In this document: piece after piece, positions 10,627-21,771 of the stretch | Numbering within the stretch: position 1 is the stretch's first letter | How the letters are laid out: each line of letters begins with the position of its first letter | From: Celoporthe dispersa | Lineage: Eukaryota; Ascomycota; Sordariomycetes; Diaporthales; Cryphonectriaceae | Assembly: GCA_016584495.1 (NCBI GenBank) | Contig: WAID01000007.1 | Coordinates: forward strand, 2,652,001 to 2,716,000 | Direction of reading: 5' to 3' | DNA: 64,000 nt | Notes under the pieces: generated by a model | The model's input: the letters and a program-made list of their open reading frames with translations, nothing else | Told to the model about the DNA's origin: nothing | Databases searched by the model: none | Made by a program: the position numbers and the translations under genes

Positions 10627-12236
10627 ATGGCTGCTGCTCGTAAGCGACCTCGCGACAACATCGACGAGGCCAGCCGGGCCGAGTGCCCTTTCTCCATACG
10701 TCATGTCGACCCGAGAGAGCGCGAGCTCAAGAAGAAGCGCAGGCGCAGGGATGACGAGCCCGACGGCGACAACCCCAAGATCCCCGTCCAGATGTCTCCC
10801 TTTGCGCCCACGGGCAAGTTCAAGACCCACGAGACCATGGACATCCACTACGCCGTCGAGCCATCCAAGAGGTGGTCCGAGATGACCCGGTACAACAGCT
10901 TCGTGTGTACGTTGAAGGCCCGCCCTCCCCGCCTCCCCTCCTCCCTCGCGGCCCTCCCCTCCTCCTTCCCGCCGCGCGCACCACGGCGGGAGCTCCCCGC
11001 CAGGCGCAGTGCTGACTAACTCGTCTGCGCCCCTGTGCAGTGAACGGCTCCAAGTATTTCAGCGATAACTATATCTTCGTCGCGAACGAGAGCACGATCG
11101 AACGCCAGAAGTCCGCGCCCTCGGGCGGCCAGGCCGGGCCCAGGACGCACTCGGACGACGACTGGGTGGCGCGCATCCTCGAGATCCGCGCCAGCGATGA
11201 GCATCACGTCTACGCCCGTGTCTACTGGATGTACTGGCCCGACGAGCTGCCGCCTAATACCCTCGACGGCAAGAAGTACGTCTCTGGCCGGCAGCCCTAT
11301 CACGGGCAGAACGAACTGATCGCGTCCAATCATAGTAAGTCTGCGCGCAAAAAAAATCCCCCCTCCCCCCCGAGGTGCTTGTACCGGCTGGCTGACCCGA
11401 GGCGGGGGTTACAACAACAAGTGGACATCATCAACGTCGTATCCGTCACTCAGCAGGCGACCGTCAACCAAGTCACCGACGAGAACGACGACCAGATCCA
11501 GAGCGCCCTGTACTGGCGCCAAGCCCTCGACGTGCGCACCTTCGAGCTATCGGTAAGCCCCCAGAAGCAGAACAGAGAAGTGTACGGTACAGAAGACAAG
11601 CGACAGCCACGCGCTAACATGGTCTCAACACAGGTTGTGGATCGCGTCTGCAAGTGCAACGAACCCGGCAATCCGGATAAGGTCCTTATCGGGTGTCCCA
11701 ACGAGAACTGCAAGAAGTGGCTGCACGAGGAGTGCCTGAAGCACGAGATACTCATGAGGGTGTGGGAGGAGCTCGGTCCCGACAGGCCTCGCAAGGCGAC
11801 CGGCGTCAAGGCCGAGAAGGAAGAGGAAGAGGCGAAGCGCCCACTGAGCCCCATCGAGCCCGGCAGCGCCACCGTCGCCACCGAGCTGCCTATCCAGGTC
11901 AAGACAGACGGCGAGGGCGACACGGTGAAGGCGAGCGACACGGTCGACGTCAAGGAGGAGCGCGAGATCGCCGCAGAGGGCTCAGCGCAACCACAGAATG
12001 GCCGGGCCTCGACGACACAGACCCCGACTGCGGAACCACCCCGCAGAGGTGTCGGCCGCGGGCGCAAGAAGGCCGATGACATGAGCTATAAGCCGTACGA
12101 GGGCCTCTTCGAGGCCACCTTCAAGCCTGACAACGATATGTTCGAGATCAAGGACCTGAGGGCTGGCGTCGAGGGCGGACAGAAGACCTGGCTCGAGGAG
12201 GTGAACTGCCTCGTCTGCGGCTCACGCATCCACTAG
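10627..12236 (+). CDS. BAH-PHD chromatin reader (EPR-1/BP1-like)
   Basis: This is a putative nuclear reader of histone marks. In fungi, BAH-PHD proteins of this kind (Neurospora EPR-1, Fusarium BP1) bind H3K27me3 and mediate Polycomb silencing. There are four exons, 10627-10906, 11041-11334, 11422-11552 and 11634-12236, giving 435 aa. A basic N-terminus (KKKRRRR) is followed by a BAH domain at about 90-235 (VYWMYWPDELP, SNHMDIINVV). The PHD half CKC...C-x4-C...H-x2-C begins at about 238. The last ligand pair, CLVC, sits near residue 428 at the extreme C-terminus, after a ~150-residue disordered insertion. Introns 2 (87 nt) and 3 (81 nt) are multiples of three and stop-free. The EPR-1 assignment rests on architecture, not alignment. 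Confidence 0.82.
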
Positions 12237-14139
12237 AAGCCTGGTCTCTCGTCTGTCTTTTCTCTCTCTCTGTGCGCGAGTGGCTTGGCCGCTCGTGTCT
12301 TCTGCTTAAGATCCTCATGGTTAGCGTCGAGACTGCGAGTGCCACAGATTGTGCAAACGAAGTGTGTCCCTCTACCCGCCGAGTTACAGGCTACGGCCAT
12401 TCCCTCAACAGAACAGCATCAGCTGGCTCCGCTGGATGTCTCTTCAGCGACACGGGCGCAGGCCCGAAGCCTTCATCAGAAGGGAGGAAGGACACCAGTT
12501 TATTTGTCGAGGGACTGGGAAGAGATATTGTACGTGACGAGCCGTGGTGGGGGAGAAAGTGCAGAGACTCCAACCCATCTCGACACGCGAACCGGGCCCG
12601 AACATCCAACTCCTGGGGTGGGTGCCTCTGGCGCAAGCCCTGCCTTCTTGTCTGTCTGTGCTTAAGCTGAGACGACTCTTGCTTGTCAGGCCCGTTGGTC
12701 AGCCGGAGACCGGAGTCTTCATGTGTTGGAATGTCTTGGTCCTTTTCTGATTTTTTTTGTTTGTTATCTCCCCCCCCCTTCCCCCTTTTTCTTTTTTTTT
12801 TTGTTTCTTTCTTGTTTCCCCGAAAGAAAAAAAAAAAGAATGTGGTTGGTTGTCTTATCCCTGTTGTCTTCAAGATCAAATACGGTGGACGGGCGTTGAC
12901 AGTGGTCGTTGCGCGGTATTGTCTTATTTGTTCTCGATGGTTTCGTTTTTTTTCTTCTCTCTCCAATGTCCGTACAACTTACGTTGTCCTCTTCACACCA
13001 GCGAGAGCGTCATTGCATCGCAGATTTTTTTCGGTCCTGCAATGGCCTGTCTGTCTGACTGTCTGGCTGACTGATGGATTGTCTTGCTTACTCAATAATT
13101 CAAGTATATAGTTCTTGTGTGTATTTCGATTGTGTTATTTGGGCGCAATGATGATACAGCTTTACCAGAAACCTGCAAAGTTCTCTCTTTCCTTTAAAGA
13201 AACGTGTGTGAGGGGGGATAGCGAGACGTGAGAAACAGAGAGAGGGAGAGACAGGTGTGGAGAGAAAAGAAAAAGAAGGAGAATAAAATGTCACGAAATC
13301 TATCCACTGGACCACCTCCTCTTCTTCTCTTACCTCGCCGCGGCCACGGAGGCTGGTCTCCAATGGCTGCGCTTCCTCCCGAGCCATTCCTCACTCACCA
13401 CCCACCAGCTCATGAGATCGGCCTGTCATATTATTCTCTATCCATGAGAGCGTATCAGGTCCGAGTACTGCAGTAGAGAGGCGGTTCCTCAAAGCACTTG
13501 TTCTGTTCGGTGGCTCGCTTTTGAATCCGCACACGACAGGACAGCCGACAGTGAGGCGGGGAGGAACGTAGAGCACACCACCCTACACACAAACACATAT
13601 TATCACGCGCGGACAGAAAAAAAAGAAGAAAAAAAATAGGAGACGGAAAAAGCATCATGTATACAGCAAGACCACGGACACACCCGGTCTCGACGAATAT
13701 TATTCCATGGATTCATTCGTCTCAATTCTTGAGCGAGCCTCGTCAGTCCCACCTGCCGAGCACATAAATTGCCTCCTTTCAATATTTTTCCACCCCACCC
13801 CCCCGGCCTGCCGCACAGCTCTGCGGAGGAGTTCAGAATACGGAATCCGATCGATGCCGTCCGTCCCTTAAAGATCCTCCCAAAACGCCTGTTCTTTCGA
13901 AACCCTCAGAAAGCAGGACCGTGTCTCGGTCGCCTCGCGCGAGAAAAAGAAAAAAGAGCAGCTCCCCTCCGACAATTGCTTGTATTGTACAGGGCAGGGC
14001 AAGACCAAGATCTTTTGCCCGCCTCCAATGCCAGCCAGCCATCCATCCATCCATCCACTCGGTTTCCGGTTTCCTTTCCCGCTCATAGGATTACGCCATC
14101 GGACTCGACATCCGATGCTATGTCGAACACGTGCGACTC
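12237..14139. other. intergenic between convergent genes
   Basis: This 1.9 kb lies between the 3' ends of the BAH-PHD and Nab2 genes. It contains T/C-rich and A-rich homopolymer blocks (about 12745-12840, 13605-13640) and an ATCC tetranucleotide run at about 14038-14055. No open frame shows a recognisable domain or fungal exon structure. Confidence 0.6.
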
Positions 14140-15804
14140 CTAGCCAGCCACGGTCGTCTGCTGATCGGTGCCGCCCATCGCATCGTCAGCCGCGCCGGGG
14201 ATGACCTCCTCCTCCACCGCATTGCCGTCTGCAAACTTGCGCTCGCTGACGTGCTGGCCCGCCGTACCGTCGGCCGTCCAGACCTTGTCGGGGAAGGCGC
14301 CGCGCTGGCCCTCCTCGTGCTTGAACGTGCAGTACCGGTTTGTGCAGGGCTTGTACTTGCACATGACGGTGGTGTGGTAGAAGTCACAGCCGGGGGTCTT
14401 GCAGTCACCGCCGTTGCGGCACGGCGGCTTCGACGGGTGCTTGAAGGGGCAGCGCGCATTCTGGCAGTTGGGCCAGAACTTGCAGTCCTGCTCGTTCTGG
14501 TGCGCGGTTCTGGCGGCCGGCGAGGGGTGCCGGGCGACGCACTTGAAGTTCTTGCACGCGGCGCCGAAGCTGCACACGTCTTTGATGTCGACCGTGGCGC
14601 CGGGTGGTGCGGCAGGTGACTGGTGCGCGAACTTGCAGTCCTTGTTGGTGCACCTGAGGTTGAAGCGACAGATGCTGTCTTCAGGGTTTGCTGGCTCCCG
14701 CGCGGTGCCGCCCATCTCGGCATCTTCGCCCTGGGGGGCGGCAGGGTCCTTCTGCTGCTGCTGTTGGTGGTGGTGGTGGTGGCCGTCTGCTGACTGCGCG
14801 TGGTTCCCGTTCTGGTGGTTCCCGCCGCGGCCTCGGAGGTGACCTCGCTGGGTTCGCTCCATCAGCGACCTGCCGCGGCCCCTGCCGTTGAACCCGCCGT
14901 TGGCCTGTCCGGACTGCGCCATCAGCTGCTGCTGCATCTGCTGCTGCATCTGGTTCAACAGGTGTTGTTGCTGTTGTAAGACGGACATGACGTCGGGCGC
15001 CTGTTGACCTGGCATCATCCCCCAGGCCTGCATGGTACCCATGCCCACCCCGTTCATACCCGGCGACGGCATGTTGTTCATGTTGGCGAGGCCGTGCTGG
15101 ATGCTGGCGGCTCGCGAGTTGGACCCCCTCGGCTGCCTGCCAGCACCCATCCGCGGGCCTGTGGGTGGCGTGCGGCTGTGCGTGTTGATCCTCTCGTTTC
15201 CGCTGGCGCCGCGCACTCGATGCAGGACAGACTCGTGCGTCCTGTCCATGGCCCGATTTATCTGGCCCATGATGCGCTTGCCTCGGCCTCGCGTATCGGT
15301 ACCGTTGCGCATAGCTTTGGGACCTGTAGGTCTGTGTTAGGAAGAGTTAGCATCGCATTGTCAGGCTCATGTCGGCAGGTAGGTTGGGGGATTTCGGCTG
15401 TGGACGTACGCATTGAGCTCTGCCGGTCCATCCGCCGGGGCCATGTCCATGTCCTGATCGCCATCCGCGGCGGCGGGGTCTGCCTGTGCGCCTCCAGCTG
15501 TGGCGCCGCCGTCCTGCGCGGTCGAGACACCGTACTGGGCCGAGAGCGCGTCGATGGTGGTAAAGAGCCAGTTGCAGAACTCGCGCAGGCCGGCGTCGTT
15601 GGGATCCAGGCCGAGCAGGTCGGCGGAGAGTTCTTGGGCGACCTCATCCTGTGTCTTGCCGTTGACGAGCATGAGGATGATGTACTCGGTAAGGGCGGCA
15701 TCGTCAGCGCCACCGGTGGCCCAGCCGCACTCCTCAAGCTTGGGCTGGATGGCCGAGTTGAGGGCATCGGCCAGGGGGGTGTTGAGCTCGATCACGACAG
15801 TCAT
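14140..15804 (-). CDS. NAB2: Nab2-type poly(A) RNA-binding CCCH zinc-finger protein
   Basis: Nab2 is a nuclear poly(A)-binding protein needed for mRNA 3'-end control and export. There are two exons on the minus strand, 15804-15410 and 15331-14140, giving 528 aa; yeast Nab2 is 525. The 78-nt intron has a GTACGT donor, a GCTAACTC branch point and an ACACAG acceptor. Residues 1-100 form the helical PWI-like N-domain (VIELNTPLADALNSAIQPKL). The middle is glutamine- and methionine-rich, with RGG-type GRGRGR segments and His and Gln runs (HHHHHQQQQQ). Five CCCH fingers lie at about 347-470: CRFNLRCTNKDCKFAH, CSFGAACKNFKCVARH, CKFWPNCQNARCPFKH, CRNGGDCKTPGCDFYH and CKYKPCTNRYCTFKH. Yeast Nab2 has seven. 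No frameshift is seen. Confidence 0.9.
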
Positions 15805-16852
15805 CTTGTCGATAGCCTGGTGGAGGTGGGTGTAGCTTGTAGTCTGGTCGAGGGGGGAGGAGGCCTTCGAGGGACAGAGAGGTGGCGAAGGAATCCCGAG
15901 AGAGAGAGAGAGAGATGTCGCCTGGAGGACAGCTGCCACGAGGGGGGGAGGGGCAGCAGGGGCGGCACGTTGGGTGAGGGTGTGATTAACAATGGATGCG
16001 AGGACTGGAGGTTCGACGCGACAATGACCAGGGCGAAGAAGCGGTTGCGCAAGGGCGATGAAGGTCTTGTGCCCTGTCAAAGCAGCGGGTGTGTGTGTGA
16101 CCTCGAAACAAAGACCCAATGAAGGGGTCAGCGTCTGAATGGTCCCTTTCTCCCTGTCAAGAAAGAGGAGGTGGGATTCGAAGATAGACACTGTGGGTGG
16201 TATCTGCTGGTAGTGTTACGGGGGGAGAGGGGTTTGGAGGTGGTTGTCGGCAGGACAAGATTGTGGCTCTCGACAGGAATGGGAAAAAGTGACGACAGGG
16301 TGAAGTTTGCACAGTCAGCCCGTGCCATGACCAAACCAAGCCAAACCAAAATGCCGCCTCGCCTTGCCTGGACTCGACCCGCGCCTGTCTGCGCTTCCCT
16401 GCCCGGGCTTAGCCACCTGCTGTTCGTCTAGTCGCAGCCACCAGCCACTGGCAACTGTGGCGGGGCTCAATTAGTCATCTGGCTTTCCTCCCTCCCCCAA
16501 TCCTTGTTCACTGACTAAGGTGTGTGTTTGTTTGTCAGCATCTGTCCATACTATGTTATCGCACCCTGCACTCACGCTCTTGTCAACATGTCAGAGGTGA
16601 TGTGTCGAGGTGACTCAGGTCTCGACATCTATTCAATTGCACAGAACACAATCTATTATTAATACACACCCATACTCAGAGGGCCTTTCCTTGCCAGCAA
16701 TCTCTCATGCTAGAAAATGATGCATATTGATGATCTCGAGCCAGCCTGGCCAAAGCAGCGCGCTGTTCAACCTGCAGAGCCAGCCGGTCTCTCCCGTGAC
16801 AGCCGTCAAGTGCGACCTCTCTTTCAGTCGAGATCTGCTACGGTGGAGAGAA

Positions 16853-16887
<35 letters not shown>

Positions 16888-18839
16888 ACTCAATCTACCA
16901 GAGGCGGCGACTGCCCTTCTGCTTGGAGCCATCTCAGATGGGCTCGCAGCTAATGCAACGTACTGATCACATTTCGAGGGGGGTCTGGCAGGGTCACCTG
17001 ACGAATTGGCGTTGTCGCCGACGGCCTGGGTTCTCCATTCCACGCATCAAGTCCACATACCATTGGCAGCTCAGCCCGCCCATCCGATCGATCATAAGCT
17101 CTATTGTAGCAGGCGGGCCCAGTCTCGACGCCATGCCGAGCCGGCCCTGCATTTCAAGACCAGGGCGTGTCCTGTGTGGCCTCCTTCCTCCAGCTTTCTC
17201 GCACACGGCGGAAGGGCAGGGCACCTCGACTGTCAGCCTTGGCTCTCCGGCCTTCCCTTGGCAATTGTGCAGGTTGTCGGAGAGGCGAGGCACGAGGGTC
17301 ACCTCTTCTTCTTCTTCTTCTTCTTCTTCCTCCTCTTAAAGAGACGGTTTTCGAGCCGCTGTCAGCCAAATCCCGGACCTAGCGCGCGGGAGAAACGGCT
17401 GCAAGCTGACTGCTCCCGTTTCGTCCGACAATTAAGGTTGAAGAAACACCCTGGGCTCCAATCTTATCCTTCTACCCTGGTCGCTGTCAAGGAGAAATCA
17501 TCATGCCACAACACGGAGAGGAAGAAGAGACACACATAGAGAGAGAAAGAGGGAGAGCGAGAGGGAGAAGGACAGAGAAAGAGGAAGAGATGTGTCGGAT
17601 GGGACGGTATTCTTGGCTTGCTGACAACAATGCTGCAGTGGAAGGCTCCTCTGTTGATCTCTGCAGCCGAAAAGCGGCTGGTCGCGCTGCTGAAGGCATG
17701 AAGGAATGCTGTGGTCCACATCCTCCTGAACATCAGAGATGACGGTGGGGTCCCGCAATGCCCATACGAACATCCCCCGTCCCCTTGGAGGATCGCCATC
17801 CCTCCGCACCCTCTGCCGACAGACTGTGGCTTGAGTCTTGCAGGCCCTCCTCCGCACCGTCATGCCAACCTTGCTCTGTCAACCTATCCCGCCACCGCTG
17901 TCCACACCTCTCTCGGGAGGCGGCGCTGTTCCCGCATAACAAGCTGCAGAAGGCAGCAGGGCCTAATAAAAGTAACGTTGCGCTACATCACATCCCATCC
18001 AAGGTTCGCTCGCTCGCTCGCTCAGCCGGTGCACACACCCACCTCTCGAGGCACGTCCAATCCTCTCTCCGTCGAGGACTGCTTGGAGGGAGACCAACAG
18101 GAAGAAAAAGCCACCTTCACAACGGCTGATGCCCTCTTCTCTCTCTCTCTCCCCTTTATCGGCCATCCGCCGCCACCCTTTCCGGCGACCAACGGGCTGC
18201 GGCATCCCAGGAATCGAGGGTCCAAAAGGGTTCGCTCGGTCCTTCTCAGCCAATCGGTCCAGCCTGACAGGTGCCCTGTCAAAGCATAGAGGCTCCTGAG
18301 CCACACACCAACACGCCTGGGATGATTCCCAACCTTGGTTTATACATAGCTACAAGGCCTTCCTGTCGCCCCGCCAAAAGAGAAACATCGAAATACTTAT
18401 AGCCAAATTGCGCCTCCTCTGGGCTTGGGGTCTCGGAGCTTACTATCACCCGCCAAGATTCCCACAGCCTGCCCATTTACTTTTTTCTTTCTTTTTCCTT
18501 TCCCTTCTTCTCTCCCTGTCGCTCGTCACAGGAGCCGCCCCGATCCCTAGGATACGGTGTGCTGCGTGCTGCACTACTTAATCTCAGCCGTCGATCGATA
18601 TAAAGTACCGACCGTCTGGCGTTCACCTGCGCTCCCCCAACCTTAGCTTCGCTCTCGTCACTACTACGCGGTAGTCAGTGTGCTGCTATACTACCACCAG
18701 AGAGGTTGGGCCCGGCTGCAACATATACTCTCAGCTCACATCCAAAGCCTGAGGAGGAGAACACCTTCCTTGCATTCCTTTCTCTTCCTGGTACAGAGCG
18801 CGCACAGACGCACGCACACACATATACACCGTGATCAAG
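15805..18839. other. divergent intergenic, Nab2 / hexosaminidase
   Basis: This 3.0 kb holds two divergent promoters. It includes GA/TC microsatellites (about 15898-15914, 16853-16885, 17530-17585), a CTT run at about 17305-17335 and a CGCT run near 18008-18022. A TATA box for the hexosaminidase gene lies at 18599-18604. Open frames such as 17711-18289 are proline- and histidine-rich without family features. Confidence 0.55.
18599..18604 (+). promoter_or_regulatory. TATA box of the GH20 gene
   Basis: TATAAA within GATCGATATAAAGTACC lies about 240 bp upstream of the hexosaminidase start codon. A CT-rich leader follows, as expected for a fungal core promoter. It is a motif-based call. Confidence 0.45.
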
Positions 18840-20781
18840 ATGGGCTTACGGCTGCTCTTGCCTGTCGTCCTCGCCGCTGTCGACTCGGTCACGGCGCAAG
18901 GGCTTGGGGGCCTATGGCCTATCCCTCAACCCACCTTCTCGTCTGGAAACACAGCCTTATTTATCAACGAGGACATCGAGGTCACCCTCAACGGAGCAAG
19001 CGTACGATGGTCTACTCATGCAAACCTCCTTCCTTCTTATGAGGATATGAATACTAAAGACAATCTCCAAGCACAGCTGACCTACACGGCCGACTATGAA
19101 CCCAGCTCGCTGTCCAGCGCGCAGCTGGTCCAGGCCGGCGTGTCGAGGACCCTGGACAGCATCTTCCAGTCAAACTTTGTCCCCTGGATGCTGGTGCCCC
19201 GGTACAAGCTGTCCAGCTACGAGCCCGCGCTCAACGTGTCCACGAGCGTCACGTCGCTGGCCATCACCCTCACCAGCAGCAACGCGACCTTCCAGCCCTC
19301 GACAGCCGAGGCGGACGAGTCGTACAACCTGACCATCAGCGAGGGGCGGCGCCGCTAAGCTCTCTGCCTTCTCGACCAGCGGCGTCCTGCACGGCCTCGA
19401 GACCTTCTCTCAGCTGTTCTACGAGCACTCGACCGGGACTGCCTGGTACATGGTCAACGCGCCCATCGAGATCGAGGACACCCCGACCTACCCATGGCGC
19501 GGCGTGATGCTGGACACGGCGCGCAACTTCTTCCCTGTCGACGACATCAAGCGGACCATCGACGGCCTGTCGTACAGCAAGCTGAACAAGCTGCACGTGC
19601 ACGTCACCGACTCGCAGTCCTGGCCCCTCGAGGTCCCCAGCCTCCCCGAGCTGTCCGGCAGGGGCGCCTACAGCCAGTCCCAGGTCTACTCCGCCGATGA
19701 TATCCAGTCGATCCAGGAGTACGGCATCGCCCGCGGTGTCGAGGTCTACTTCGAGATCGACATGCCAGGCCACATCGGCGTCGTGGGCGAGGCCTACCCT
19801 GACCTCGTCGTCGCATACGATGCCCAGCCCTACACCACCTACTGCGCGGAGCCTCCCTGTGGCGCCCTGAAGCTGAACAACTCGGACGTCGAGGACTTCC
19901 TGGGCGAGCTGTTCGACGACGTCCTGCCGCGGGTGGCCCCCTACACGGCCTACTGGCACACGGGCGGTGACGAGCTGAACGCGCAGGACTACCTGCTGGA
20001 CCCGGAGCTCGACACCAACGACACCTCTGTGCTGCAGCCCCTGCTGCAGGACTTCATCGACACCAGCACACCCGCGTCCGCAACGCAGGCCTGAACCCCA
20101 TGGTCTGGGAGGAGATCGTCACCACCTGGAACATCACCCTGGGATCCGACGTCGTCATCCAGTCGTGGCTCGGCGGCAGTGCTGTGCCCGACCTGGCCGC
20201 GAACGGCTACAAGGTCATTGACTCCAACTATAACTTTTACGTGAGCCTACACCCTCTTCTTCCTTCTTCTCCTTCCTCCTCCTCCTTTACCCGTAAATAT
20301 ATATACACAATCATCATGAGCGGCCCCCCATGCTAAATCACATCCTGCCTCACAGTACCTCGACTGCGGCCGCGGCCAGTGGGTCACCTGGAGCAACGAC
20401 CTCTGGGCCACCGACTACCCCTTTAACGACTGGTGCGGCCCCTCCAAGAACTGGGAGCTCATCTACTCCCACGACCCGGCCGCCGGCGTCTCCGCCAACG
20501 CCACCTCCAACGTCCTGGGCGGCGAGCTCGCCGTCTGGTCCGAGACCATCGACAGCCAGAACCTCGACTCCCTCGCTTGGCCCCGCGCTGCCGCCGCCGC
20601 CGAGGTCCTCTGGTCCGGGCGGACGGACGCCGCCGGCCAGAACCGCAGCCAGGTGGATGCCGCGCCGCGGCTCAACGCCCTTCGGCAGCGGCTCGTGGCC
20701 AGGGGGATCGGCGCCAGTCCTATCCAGATGGAGTGGTGCACCATGTATCCCAACGCGACCGGGTGTGCTCAGCCTGCTTAG
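18840..20781 (+). CDS. Secreted GH20 beta-N-acetylhexosaminidase (two frameshifts)
   Basis: This is a GH20 exochitinase-type enzyme that removes terminal GlcNAc from chitin oligomers; it acts outside the cell in chitin turnover. It spans 18840-20240 and 20356-20781, with one 115-nt intron (GTGAGC...CACAG), giving about 608 aa after correction. A signal peptide (LLLPVVLAAVDSVTA) covers about residues 1-19. A GH20 N-terminal domain follows, then the barrel with YPWRGVMLDTARNF, HVHVTDSQSW, EVYFEIDMPGHIG and the catalytic Asp-Glu in HTGGDELN near residue 373. Several N-x-S/T sites fit secretion. There is one extra G in the run at 19343-19346 and one missing C near 20061. Each diverts the frame to an early stop, although the conserved sequence continues directly in the next frame. 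Confidence 0.88.
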
Positions 20782-21771
20782 GGGCAGGACGAGGAGGACC
20801 CGCCCGCGCTCGTTGCTGTGGCTGTGGAGGTCGAGGTCGTCGCTGTGTCGGAGGTTGTGGTAATGTGGTGGAGGTCGTCACGGTCATAGACGACTCCTCC
20901 TCCCCCCTCCCTCCCCCTCGGAGAGAGACCTCGTCCTAGGAGGAGGGGCCCTCGCCCACCGTCGGTACAGAAACCCTCGACAGCATAGCCGGCATGACTG
21001 GGCGCGCTCGTTGGGGTGGAGGGAGGGACGCTTTCTTCGTGTACATATATGTATATTTTTTTTACTTTGATGCAGTCTCTAATGGCGTAACGTATCAATG
21101 TCGTACAATGATATTCACTCCAGTCTTCTCAACACGCGTGACATGAAGTGAAGACGTTCGTAACCTGGATTTGTGACAAAGTGCCCAAGATTCTCGGGCA
21201 AGAGTTCTTAAGTAGTATCAAGGCAACAATACTGCTTTCTTCTGTTGCGATTTGCCTCCTCGACCCAGACGGGTTTCTGCCGGGGTCTCAACAAGTCCTA
21301 CCATTATACACACACACACACATATACACACACGATCTCTCTCTCTCTCTGTCTGTCTGTCTCTCCCCTTCCAGGTATTTCAACCAGACAAGACAAATGA
21401 ATGTGGTAGTTCCATATCTCCCATCATCCCCCCACCCCTTTTCCGGGGTCAATAATCTTACAGCCCTAGAATACCCATCGCAACGTACTGCAGAGATGAG
21501 TTTGCAGAGAGCCAACCCATCCATCTCGACTGGAAAGAATGGAAGAAAAAAAGAAAAAGAACTCTTCCCGAAGTCCTTTTGCTGTTGGTGTTTTTTTGGT
21601 TCCCCTTTGGCCCCAACGCCTTGCAACCCTGTGGCCCAGCATAGCCTAGAAATACATAATGATTGATCCCTGAGTTGGCTATCACAACACATCAAAAAGG
21701 AGAAAATCAAGGTGCTCTTCCTTCATCGATTCCTTGGGGCTTTCGGATCTTCCTGGCGGACCAGGACCTAC
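20782..21771. other. intergenic between convergent genes
   Basis: This 990 bp lies between the ends of the hexosaminidase and transcription-factor genes. It holds GTGG/GTCG-rich sequence just after the hexosaminidase stop and an AC/TC microsatellite at about 21308-21364. No gene is supported. Confidence 0.6.

Noticed and set aside
12550..12610. tRNA-like GGTTCG box on the minus strand
   Set aside because: GGTTCGCGTGTC does not match the B box (GGTTCGANTCC), and no A box or acceptor stem pairs around it.
17711..18289. 192-codon open frame upstream of the hexosaminidase
   Set aside because: It is Pro/His/Ser-rich with no domain, overlaps frames on both strands and spans promoter-like sequence.
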